Source: Limnobaculum zhutongyuii
GTDB lineage: Bacteria; Pseudomonadota; Gammaproteobacteria; Enterobacterales; Enterobacteriaceae
DNA length: 64,000 nucleotides
Direction: 5' to 3'
NCBI RefSeq assembly: GCF_004295645.1
Contig: NZ_CP034752.1
Coordinates: 3,286,001 to 3,350,000 of the forward strand
Shown: one piece after another, positions 36,761 through 44,874 of the stretch
Layout: every line of letters begins with the position of its first letter
Numbering within the stretch: the stretch's first letter is position 1
The notes under the pieces: generated by a model
What the model was told of the DNA's origin: nothing
What the model saw: only the letters and a program-made list of their open reading frames with translations
Database searches by the model: none
Translations under genes and position numbers: made by a program

Positions 36761-36926
36761 TCTCATCGATTCAACCTCTGTCGATCCGCTGGAACTGGCA
36801 GAACAGTGCCTTGCCCTTGCCAATGCGGTAATCAAAATTAATGATGCAGCAATAAAAGAATCGCTACAGTTTATCCTGCATGAAAAGATGGAATCCCTGT
36901 TTCAGGCGCTCTACCACGCTGAATAA
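36753..36926 (+). CDS. Conserved 57-residue protein, module copy 2
   Basis: MLNLIDSTSVDPLELAEQ at the start and KESLQFILHEKMESLFQAL near the end; same length class and helical, acidic character as copies 1 and 3. Its ribosome-binding site GGGAG (36738-36742) can pair with CTCCC just before the ATG, so translation of the overlapping 44-codon ORF may be needed to expose it. Too short for standard gene callers. Function unknown. Confidence 0.72.
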   Translation: MLNLIDSTSVDPLELAEQCLALANAVIKINDAAIKESLQFILHEKMESLFQALYHAE

Positions 36927-37034
36927 CATCGTGTTTCAGGCTTTAATATTTGGAGCCCTTTGCTTTCTGGAGTCATGGGCTCTTTATCTATTATTCACTG
37001 ACGGCTCAACAGAAATCATGATTATCGGCGATAA

Positions 37035-37325
37035 CTACACATCTTTTTCTTCTAACAGCATAACAAGCGACTTCACCTTTACTAACGGTACCTGAAGCTC
37101 AGTACTGATTTGCTCAGGTGTATGATGTTTTTCCCATAACGCCTCTACCTGAGCAGCAATGTTGAACTCCTTTCCTTTGTATATGTAAGTTGTCTGAAAA
37201 GTTTTATTACAGTGCATACAATAATAGCGTTGCTGCCCGGCCGCCCCGACACCATACTTCTTGGTGCCATCGTTTCTGCCGCAAATGTGGCAAATAGTTT
37301 TTTTCTTCTTTGAGAAAATCGTCAT
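37035..37325 (-). CDS. InsA-like zinc-ribbon/helix-turn-helix protein, solitary
   Basis: 96 residues with the full InsA layout: zinc ribbon (TICHICGRNDGTKKYG, QQRYYCMHCNKTFQTTYIY) and then a helix-turn-helix-like segment (HTPEQISTELQVPLVKVKSL). GGAG is 6 nt from the ATG. No InsB frame and no IS1 ends. It lies just downstream of module copy 2 on the opposite strand and has a long AT-rich upstream region. Probable DNA-binding regulator of unknown target. Confidence 0.8.
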   Translation of the reverse strand: MTIFSKKKKTICHICGRNDGTKKYGVGAAGQQRYYCMHCNKTFQTTYIYKGKEFNIAAQVEALWEKHHTPEQISTELQVPLVKVKSLVMLLEEKDV

Positions 37326-37963
37326 GTTTAACTCCAGACCTAATAATTACATCAATATTTATATAATTTATTGATATTTTTAAAAATGATTAAATAGCAC
37401 GCTAAATACCTTTTATAAATTAACACCTCTCATGAGTAGAAAATTAAAAACATGAAAATACGCATCAAGAAACATATTAAAAAATAAATCAAAGAACATT
37501 AGCAACCTTTATTAAAAGATAGTGAATTAAAATTAATATGTTATTTTTAGTAGAAAATAATTAATTATAAAATAATATTAATAATAGCAATACCTTTATT
37601 ATCAATAAAATTTATAGTAAATACATGTAGTTAAAATTATAACCCCCAACAAAAAACATAGTAAGAAAGTAAGGTACTTTGATATGATATATATGTCATT
37701 ATATAGCATTGTATTTATCAAGGATGTAAATTAAATACTTTACAGAATAAAAACCCATAAAATAGATGGTTAGCAAAATATAACAATAAAAAATAAATTA
37801 AATTTTAATTATTCTCACCACAAAAAAAATTGGAATTGAATAATACCATTATGCATTCATCATTACATGAAAAACAACGTATTAAAATCCGACTTGAAAT
37901 GGTACTTATCTCTTACCAGTAATGCTAATATAAATTATCCATTACACATTATTGGTTCTATCA
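37326..37963. other. Long AT-rich intergenic region between divergent regulator genes
   Basis: About 640 nt, mostly A/T runs, between the InsA-like gene (minus) and a LysR gene (plus). No gene supportable. Presumably contains both promoters. Confidence 0.4.
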
Positions 37964-38875
37964 ATGTCATTCTCATTAAGGCAACTTGAATTTTTTATCG
38001 CTGTTGCGGAGACCGGCAAGATATCAAGCGCGGCGCAGCGGTGTAACATTTCACAATCCTCAATGACTATCTCACTCCAAAATCTGGAGAAGATACTTGG
38101 GACAAAGCTGTATACCCGCCATGCCAAAGGGGTCCGGCTCACTGATTTTGGGCGATCGTTCTTAGAACACGCCAGGCAAATTATGGACTCAGTTCAAACC
38201 GCCCTCAATTCTGCCAATCAACAACCTCAGGCGTTAGCCGGGGAAATACGTATCGGTATCACCGATACCATCGCGGCTTATCTAATGCCCAATGTTCTTC
38301 AGGCAATGGACCAACGTTTTCCGGCACTGTCGATGATTTTGTTTGAAAACAACCAGCAGGGGTTGGAGAAAGCACTGCTGGCAGAAACCATCGACTTCGC
38401 CCTGATGCTAACATCGAACTATAAGCTGTCTTCCGCTATCCGAGTCACACCATTATTGCATTCTAAACGAAAGCTTTGGCTCTCACCTCACCATCCACTT
38501 CAGAAAAAAGAGATAATATCTTTAGCCGATATCACAGAACAAGACTACCTGCTGTTGGATATGGAAGGGCATGTCGCAACGGCCGATATGTTTTGGGGAC
38601 AATACCAGCTTACCCCAAATATAAAACTGCAAACCAAATCCATTGAGGCGGTTCGAAGCATGATTGCACTCGGGTTAGGCGTCTCGATTCTGTCCGATTT
38701 TTCCTACAGACCCTGGTCACTGGAAGGCAATCGTATTATTCGGCGTGATATTAGCGAGCAGATCCCCGATCTGGAAGTGGGAGCGGCATGGGTAGCAGAT
38801 AAAGCGTTATCTCCACAGGTAAAAGAAACCATTGATTTTATAAAAAATATGGTCGATCCTCCTTCATCACTTTAG
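37964..38875 (+). CDS. LysR-type transcriptional regulator
   Basis: 303 residues from the ATG at 37964 (MSFSLRQLEFFIAVAETGKI). Complete winged helix-turn-helix (AAQRCNISQSSMTISLQNLE, then GVRLTDFGRSFLEHA) and effector domain resembling the CynR/GltC-like group. An upstream TTG is possible, but neither start has a good ribosome-binding site. No catabolic gene is adjacent, so the target is unclear. It reads toward the convergent dsdC. Confidence 0.9.
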   Translation: MSFSLRQLEFFIAVAETGKISSAAQRCNISQSSMTISLQNLEKILGTKLYTRHAKGVRLTDFGRSFLEHARQIMDSVQTALNSANQQPQALAGEIRIGITDTIAAYLMPNVLQAMDQRFPALSMILFENNQQGLEKALLAETIDFALMLTSNYKLSSAIRVTPLLHSKRKLWLSPHHPLQKKEIISLADITEQDYLLLDMEGHVATADMFWGQYQLTPNIKLQTKSIEAVRSMIALGLGVSILSDFSYRPWSLEGNRIIRRDISEQIPDLEVGAAWVADKALSPQVKETIDFIKNMVDPPSSL

Positions 38876-38990
38876 AGGAAGATCTTCGGCTATATTAGCC
38901 CGTCGGCTTCTGTAGGAGCTATACTGTGAGAGCATAGTGAGACAAACAGGATCGGTGAACAAACTTGCCTTAAAACACAAAATTATGCCC

Positions 38991-39923
38991 TCACACCACC
39001 GCCTTTAACCAGCCAATAAACGCATCAATTTTCGGATCCCGACGCTCCGGCAAGGTTGCAATGTAATAGCGCTGTTCACACATCACTTCCATCTCAGGAA
39101 ACGGCGTTACCAATTCGTTATTGGCCAGCCGCTTATTCACCAGCTTCTTCCTGCCCATTGCCACCCCTGCATGGTTAATTGCCGCGATAATCGCTAAATC
39201 GGAACGATCGAATCCCATACTGTGGCGATCGGCGTCTAATGTGAGGTTAAAGTGCTCAGCCCAGGAACTCCATTCATCGGTATCTGAATCATAACTCCAT
39301 GCCTGCCGGTCGTGCAGCAACGTGCAGTGCTTCAGATTATGGATATTTCCCTGCAACTGATGCTGTCGGGCATATTCCGGACTACATACCGGCACCATCG
39401 ACTCATCCATCAGATGCTGACAGGCCAGTTTTTCCGGCGTTATATCATCAAAATAGATCGCCAGATCGATACCATAACCACGAAAATTCACATTCTCATT
39501 ACCGGTAAGAATATTCAGGCTGATGGAAGGATACTGGCGGCCAAAATCCGCCAGCTTAGGCACCAGCCAGCACTGAGCAATGGAGGGACGGGAATAAACC
39601 GTCAGATTACCCGACAGCTCCTGATTTTTAATCTCCAGAATTTCCTGATTCAGATACTCCAGCGATGACTTCAGCGCCCAATAAACCCGCTGCCCTTCTG
39701 GCGTCAGCTCAATCTTACGGTGAAAACGCTGAAACAGCTTAATGCCCAGCTCCTCCTCCAGCCCATTAATCCGATGGCTAACGGCGCTGGGGCTGAGGCT
39801 GAGTTCATCCGCCGCCATGGCAAAAGAGCTGTGACGTGCTGCTGCCTCAAACGTGTGAAGTTTTGATAACTGATAACTGTTCAGCAGTCGATTTCTGGCA
39901 AGGTAGCTGTCTTCGGTATACAT
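38991..39923 (-). CDS. dsdC: D-serine deaminase activator, LysR family
   Basis: 310 residues from the ATG at 39923 (MYTEDSYLARNRLLNSYQLS). It aligns along its length with E. coli DsdC: RNRLLNSYQLSKLHTFEAAA, LSPSAVSHRINGLEEELGI, IAQCWLVPKLADF, TLLHDRQAWSYDS. It activates dsdXA transcription in response to D-serine. Divergent from dsdX, the standard dsdC-dsdXA arrangement; the 230-nt intergenic space holds the control region. Confidence 0.95.
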   Translation of the reverse strand: MYTEDSYLARNRLLNSYQLSKLHTFEAAARHSSFAMAADELSLSPSAVSHRINGLEEELGIKLFQRFHRKIELTPEGQRVYWALKSSLEYLNQEILEIKNQELSGNLTVYSRPSIAQCWLVPKLADFGRQYPSISLNILTGNENVNFRGYGIDLAIYFDDITPEKLACQHLMDESMVPVCSPEYARQHQLQGNIHNLKHCTLLHDRQAWSYDSDTDEWSSWAEHFNLTLDADRHSMGFDRSDLAIIAAINHAGVAMGRKKLVNKRLANNELVTPFPEMEVMCEQRYYIATLPERRDPKIDAFIGWLKAVV

Positions 39924-40154
39924 AAGTCTCAAACCTGATGGTAAAGCGTTTAATAAGTATACCGAAGAGCATGTCCTGACAGGCTTTTAGCATGAATTTA
40001 TGTGATTCAAAGCGCAAACCGTGATGGTTTTTTGATAAATATCACTCATTTGATTCAATCTGACTCATCTAAGACGTCGTTTTTATCGTTTGTCAGGAAA
40101 CGCCGGTTCTTATCCAATACAAACGGGATTTATTATTATAAAACGAGGTCGGAT
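39924..40154. promoter_or_regulatory. dsdC-dsdX divergent control region
   Basis: 231 nt between the divergent start codons. A GAGG ribosome-binding site precedes the dsdX ATG (40155). LysR-type T-N11-A boxes should lie here, but I cannot single one out with confidence. Confidence 0.6.
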
Positions 40155-41492
40155 ATGGACTCACATCTCTGGGTTATCAGTACTTTACTGACAAGTATCA
40201 TTTTGATTGTTTTTACCATTGTTAAATTGAAGATTCACCCGTTCCTGGCGCTGTTATTGGCAAGTTTCTATGTCGGTGCGCTGATGGGAATGAACCCGCT
40301 GGAAATGGTTAACGCCATTGAGGGCGGTATTGGCGGCACACTGGGCTTTCTGGCAGCAGTCATTGGTCTGGGAACCATTTTGGGTAAGATGATGGAGATA
40401 TCCGGTGCGGCAGAACGCATTGGTATCACCCTGCAACGGTGCCGCTGGCTCTCACCGGATGTCATCATGGTGCTGGTGGGTCTGGTTTGTGGTATCACGC
40501 TGTTTGTGGAAGTCGGTGTGGTATTACTTATTCCTCTGGCATTCTCCATTGCTAAAAAAACCAATACTTCTTTATTAAAACTGGCTATTCCTCTGTGTAC
40601 CGCACTGATGGCGGTTCACTGTATTGTTCCTCCTCATCCGGCAGCGCTGTACGTTACCAATAAACTGGGTGCCGATATTGGTTCGGTGATTGTGTACGGT
40701 CTGATTGTTGGCCTGTTCGCTTCGCTAATCGGCGGCCCGCTGTTCCTGAAGTTTCTCGGTAACCGTCTGTCATTTAAACCGGTTCCGGCTGAGTTTTCCG
40801 ATATCGAAGTGCGTAAAGAAGAAGATTTACCATCGCTGGGCGCGACGTTATTTACCGTTCTGCTGCCTATCGCACTGATGTTAATCAAAACCGCCGCAGA
40901 ACTGAACATGACCAAAGGCACCACGCTATATACCGTGCTGGAGTTTGTCGGTAACCCCATTACCGCCATGTTTATTGCGGCGTTTGTGGCCTATTACATT
41001 CTGGGCATTAAACGCAACATGGGTATGAGCACCCTGCTGGTCAAAACCGAGGAATGCTTTGGCTCTATTGCTAACATCCTGCTGATCATCGGTGCCGGCG
41101 GTGCATTTAACGGTATTTTGAAAGGAAGCGGCCTGAGCGATACGCTGGCCATTATTCTGTCGAATTTGGATATGCATCCAATTCTGCTGGCCTAGCTGGT
41201 CGCCATCATCCTGCACGCTGCGGTAGGTTCCGCCACCGTCGCCATGATGGGCGCAACGGCGATTGTTTCGCCATTACTGCCAATGTATCCGGATATCAGC
41301 CCTGAAATCATCACGTTGGCTATCGGTTCGGGTGCTATCGGTTGTACCATTGTTACCGATTCTCTGTTCTGGTTGGTGAAACAGTACTGCGGAGCAACCC
41401 TGAACGAAACCTTCAAGTATTACACCACAGCGACCTTTATCGCCTCGCTGATTGCCCTGGCTGGCACATTCCTCCTTTCTTACGTGGTTTAA
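40155..41492 (+). pseudogene. dsdX: D-serine permease interrupted by an amber codon (W347 to stop)
   Basis: Without one TAG (41193-41195) the frame would encode 445 residues, the length of E. coli DsdX, a GntP-family D-serine/proton symporter. E. coli has HPILLAWLVALILHAAVG where this sequence has HPILLA-stop-LVAIILHAAVG, so a single TGG-to-TAG change is the whole defect. Conserved motifs flank it on both sides (FLAAVIGLGTILGKMME; SGAIGCTIVTDSLFW). The truncated 346-residue product lacks the last membrane segments. dsdA downstream is intact, so D-serine could still be degraded if it enters another way. Confidence 0.93.
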
Positions 41493-41510
41493 TTGAAAAA
41501 GAGATACATT

Positions 41511-42842
41511 ATGAAAAGCACAGAGATTCAACAATTAATCAACGACTTCCCTCTGGTTAAACGCCTGATTGATCTGGAAGAAGTGAGCTGGTTTAACCCG
41601 CGTGCCACCACGCTGAAAGAAGGTCTGCCATACGTAGGGCTGAATACCCGCGACGTACAACAAGCCGAAGCCCGACTGAAGCGTTTTGCCCCTTATTTGT
41701 GCAAAGCCTTCCCGGAAACTCAGGTGACTAACGGAATTATTGAATCAGACGTCGTGGCTATCCCTGACATGCAGAAAACCCTGAATCAGCGCTATGGCGT
41801 TGAGGTCACAGGAAAAATGTTGTTGAAAAAAGACAGTCATTTACCGATTTCCGGCTCGATTAAAGCACGTGGTGGTATTTATGAAGTGCTGACCCACGCC
41901 GAGAAGCTGGCAATGCAGGCAGGATTACTGCAAGAGAGCGACGACTACAGCAAACTGTTCTCCGAAGAGTTTAAACAATTCTTCAGCCAGTACAGCATTG
42001 CGGTTGGTTCAACGGGTAATCTCGGTATGTCTATCGGCATCATGAGCGCCAAACTGGGCTTTAGCGTCAGCGTCCATATGTCTGCCGATGCCCGCGAGTG
42101 GAAAAAACAGAAACTGCGTTCCCACGGTGTGAACGTGGTGGAATACGAACAGGACTATGGTGTTGCGGTAGAACAAGGCCGTAAAGAAGCGGAATCCGAT
42201 CCTAACTGCTTCTTTATTGATGATGAAAACTCTCAAACTCTGTTCCTTGGTTATTCTGTGGCAGGAGGTCGATTAAAAGCCCAGTTTGAGCAGATGAATG
42301 TGGTAGTCGATGAAAACCATCCGTTATTTGTCTATCTACCTTGCGGCGTGGGCGGCGGTCCCGGCGGCGTAGCCTTCGGTCTGAAACTGGCGTTCGGCGA
42401 TAACGTCCACTGTATTTTTGCCGAACCAACTCACTCCCCTTGTATGCTGTTAGGCGTACATACCGGTTTGCACGATGGCATTTCAGTACAGGACCTCGGT
42501 ATTGATAACGTCACTGCCGCCGACGGTCTGGCAGTAGGCAGAGCCTCCGGTTTTGTTGGCCGGGCAATGGAACGCCTGCTGGATGGTTATTACACCTTAA
42601 GCGATCAGGAAATGTACGATCTGTTAGGCTTAATGAATCGCGACGAAGGCATTCAACTGGAACCTTCCGCACTGGCAGGTATGCCGGGCCCGTCCCGCGT
42701 CACCGCCGATAAAGCCTATCTGGAAAGTAAACAACTGACCGCTGAAAAAATGCGTAATGCCACCCATCTGGTATGGGCAACCGGCGGCGGCATGGTACCG
42801 GAAGTCGAAATGGCAAAATATCTGGCGACAGCCAGGATATAA
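41511..42842 (+). CDS. dsdA: D-serine dehydratase (ammonia-lyase)
   Basis: 443 residues from the ATG at 41511; a TTG 18 nt earlier is in frame but lacks a good ribosome-binding site. Converts D-serine to pyruvate and ammonia using PLP. Lys118 in SGSIKARGG forms the Schiff base, CGVGGGPGG binds the PLP phosphate and STGNLGMSIG is the substrate loop, all as in E. coli DsdA. It lies 18 nt after the dsdX frame and is presumably co-transcribed. It detoxifies D-serine and allows its use as a carbon source. Confidence 0.97.
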   Translation: MKSTEIQQLINDFPLVKRLIDLEEVSWFNPRATTLKEGLPYVGLNTRDVQQAEARLKRFAPYLCKAFPETQVTNGIIESDVVAIPDMQKTLNQRYGVEVTGKMLLKKDSHLPISGSIKARGGIYEVLTHAEKLAMQAGLLQESDDYSKLFSEEFKQFFSQYSIAVGSTGNLGMSIGIMSAKLGFSVSVHMSADAREWKKQKLRSHGVNVVEYEQDYGVAVEQGRKEAESDPNCFFIDDENSQTLFLGYSVAGGRLKAQFEQMNVVVDENHPLFVYLPCGVGGGPGGVAFGLKLAFGDNVHCIFAEPTHSPCMLLGVHTGLHDGISVQDLGIDNVTAADGLAVGRASGFVGRAMERLLDGYYTLSDQEMYDLLGLMNRDEGIQLEPSALAGMPGPSRVTADKAYLESKQLTAEKMRNATHLVWATGGGMVPEVEMAKYLATARI

Positions 42843-42868
42843 GCGGTAAGTTAGCGTTGTAAGATAAA

Positions 42869-42890
42869 AAAGACGCCAAATGGCGTCTTT
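42869..42890 (+). terminator. Intrinsic terminator of dsdXA
   Basis: AAAGACGCCA (42869-42878) pairs with TGGCGTCTTT (42881-42890), followed by more T. Confidence 0.95.
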
Positions 42891-42933
42891 TTTTGACTGC
42901 GGATAAACCAGATTAATCAGCAACAGTTCCTGT

Positions 42934-43320
42934 TCCGGCCGTAAAAATGATATTGCTTATATCACCTTCGTGTTCGGCTGGAAGACCATCGGTATCTGGC
43001 GTCAATGCGTATCGGATCGGACCAGCCCTTAATCCCTTGACCTTAATCCCTTGACCTTAATCCTTTGACCTTCAGGAGCACTGGAATTCAGCTGACGACT
43101 GAGAGAGGGTAGCACGCCAAACATGGAAGTTTGGCGAGGCATGGCTTCGTCTGGAACGAATCCATGCCGGTGCGTAAGCCCGAACGAAGGAGGAAGGAAG
43201 TCGCGCAGCGACCTGAATTCGTGTGCGAAGGCGCGGGGGTGCAGGGGACGTTCGCCCCAACGCCCCCTGCTCGGCCGCCGCACGACAGCCAAGTAAAACA
43301 CTGTACTATTTGCGGACGAA
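42934..43320. repeat. GC-rich structured intergenic segment with a dispersed repeat and a 14-bp tandem repeat
   Basis: 42934-43005 matches an element found again at 53353-53420 and, degenerate, at 53541-53620 (shared TCCGGCCGTAAAA and GGAAGACCAT). Three tandem copies of CCTTAATCCCTTGA occupy 43027-43068. Two strong hairpins follow: CGCCAAAC/GTTTGGCG (43115-43122, 43129-43136) and GGCATGG plus TTCGT paired with ACGAA plus CCATGCC (43138-43168). Base composition is much richer in GC than the flanks. Open frames on both strands here look incidental. Confidence 0.6.
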
Positions 43321-43369
43321 ACTAACCCAGAACTAAAAAACTAAATCCCTCTAAAAACCAAGAAATATC

Positions 43370-44563
43370 CTAATAATAATTCACCGTATACGTCACCGCC
43401 CCATTCGCCTTCCCGGCCTTCGCCGTAGCACCATACCGATAATATCGAGCCTTCAATGGGATCACATAATTAGCCCCATCATTAGTCGTCAGCGTAATAC
43501 CCAATGAAGTATGGGGAACGTTTGAAGTCAGGTTAATATTTGCATTGCTGCTGTCCTGAGTTGCCATCTGAATGGCAAATCCTTCTGCCGTACCCGGTCC
43601 GGTTTCAGTATTGGCAGCATAAGTATTGTAATTACCGTGAACGCTGGTAAATGAAAAATTCAATTTATTGGCTGTTATCGGAGAGCCCGATGAGGTTGTT
43701 TGACCGGTTTTTTCGTCATAAATATATCTGCCGGTACCTGTCATATACCCATGAAAAGGCGGGCAGTTCTTCAGGGTAATATTAAAATCTTTCCACTCAG
43801 AAGTACTGTATCTGGTAGGGAAATCAGATAACTGATGCGAACCTAAATCTACATCCACATCTTCAACCTGACAGGTTTTAGTTACAATATTAATCGCGCC
43901 GTTAAAACGCACGGTCCAGAATTTCTGACTAAAAAAGGAGGGAGCCGTCGTTCCCTGTGATGCCTCAAAAACGGGAAATGATGACGCCAGTACCTGTTGA
44001 GTTCCGGAAGTTGAAATGGGTCCGGTTTTGATTAATTGAACGTTGAAATGACCCAGAGGCGAATGCGACATCCCTGCCCCTGTCGGTGAAGTACTCACAT
44101 AGGGAGTATGAATCCAATCCACCGGATATTGCCAACTGGTCATAATACCCGTGCTCATCTGAACAGCCATGCCAATTCCCGGAATATTGGTTGGAAAGAC
44201 GGTTTTATTCCCCATCAGCACCGGAGCACCAGATGGCTGGGAAATCACATTAACTTTTGTAAAGGCTTCTATGGTGACAGGCGCCTCCCCAAAAGCCCAA
44301 TGACACCACCATCCCATATTCATATATTCGATCTGGTATGAGCCATAATAGATGATCGATCCAACGGCCACCTCTTCCCCAACGCTGGCAATACCCGGTC
44401 CCACCACTGGAACAGAAAGATCCCGGTAGTAAGCCGGATCGTAAGGAGCGCAGGTTGCCGCCTTTGCCTCTACAGCCACCAGCGCCAGTAACCCCAATAT
44501 CAACTTACCTGCCAGCCCCATCTTCCTTTTGCCACATAGCACTTTCACTATTGGTTCCCTCAT
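43370..44563 (-). CDS. Fimbrial tip adhesin-like protein
   Basis: 397 residues. A signal peptide (hydrophobic stretch LILGLLALVAV, cleavage near VEAKA) precedes an N-terminal putative receptor-binding domain (about residues 36-235, with early Cys). The C-terminal pilin domain ends with a typical donor-strand region (GAVTYTVNYY). Last gene of the fimbrial operon, the usual place for the tip adhesin. Receptor unknown; FimH-like in architecture only. Confidence 0.85.
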   Translation of the reverse strand: MREPIVKVLCGKRKMGLAGKLILGLLALVAVEAKAATCAPYDPAYYRDLSVPVVGPGIASVGEEVAVGSIIYYGSYQIEYMNMGWWCHWAFGEAPVTIEAFTKVNVISQPSGAPVLMGNKTVFPTNIPGIGMAVQMSTGIMTSWQYPVDWIHTPYVSTSPTGAGMSHSPLGHFNVQLIKTGPISTSGTQQVLASSFPVFEASQGTTAPSFFSQKFWTVRFNGAINIVTKTCQVEDVDVDLGSHQLSDFPTRYSTSEWKDFNITLKNCPPFHGYMTGTGRYIYDEKTGQTTSSGSPITANKLNFSFTSVHGNYNTYAANTETGPGTAEGFAIQMATQDSSNANINLTSNVPHTSLGITLTTNDGANYVIPLKARYYRYGATAKAGKANGAVTYTVNYY

Positions 44564-44573
44564 TACTCGTCCC

Positions 44574-44864
44574 TCAGTCCGCTAGCGAGTCATTATGAAT
44601 TAACAGGTCTTTCAACCGACGGTTTACCGTGTTAACGCTGATCTTCAGATGCGTGCCTATCTTCTGCGGTGTCCAGCCCTTACTGACCAGATCGCTGATT
44701 TGGCTATTGATATTGTGGTAGTTTGCCCGGTAGTAATAGCGGGTCTGGAACGTCTTACCGCAGTCAATACACATATAGCGCTGTAATCGGGTTCTGCTGG
44801 TTCCGTGCTTTCTGATCCCCTCTTTACGATGGCAATGAGGGCACTCTGGATTTAGGCGTATCAT
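44574..44864 (-). CDS. InsA-like zinc-ribbon/HTH protein within the fimbrial operon
   Basis: 96 residues from the ATG at 44864, with GGAGG five nt upstream. Zinc ribbon (NPECPHCHRKEGIRKHG, QRYMCIDCGKTFQTRYYYRA) and helix-turn-helix (GWTPQKIGTHLKISVNTVNR) are both complete and match InsA of IS1. It is 10 nt from the usher stop codon and 10 nt from the adhesin start, so it is translated as part of the operon. No InsB frame, no IS ends, no target duplication. Probably a regulator of fimbrial expression, in the way MrpJ-type genes end fimbrial operons in Proteus (analogy only). Confidence 0.85.
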   Translation of the reverse strand: MIRLNPECPHCHRKEGIRKHGTSRTRLQRYMCIDCGKTFQTRYYYRANYHNINSQISDLVSKGWTPQKIGTHLKISVNTVNRRLKDLLIHNDSLAD

Positions 44865-44874
44865 CACGTCCTCC

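Noticed and set aside
39924..40154. A start for dsdX at 40002, well upstream of 40155
   Set aside because: The longer frame adds about 51 residues absent from DsdX; the ATG at 40155 has a GAGG ribosome-binding site and gives the E. coli length.
43029..43301. Arg/Pro-rich 90-codon minus-strand frame in the GC-rich segment
   Set aside because: It lies over strong hairpins and a 14-bp tandem repeat, with overlapping open frames on both strands as GC-rich DNA often gives; no ribosome-binding site or recognised family.
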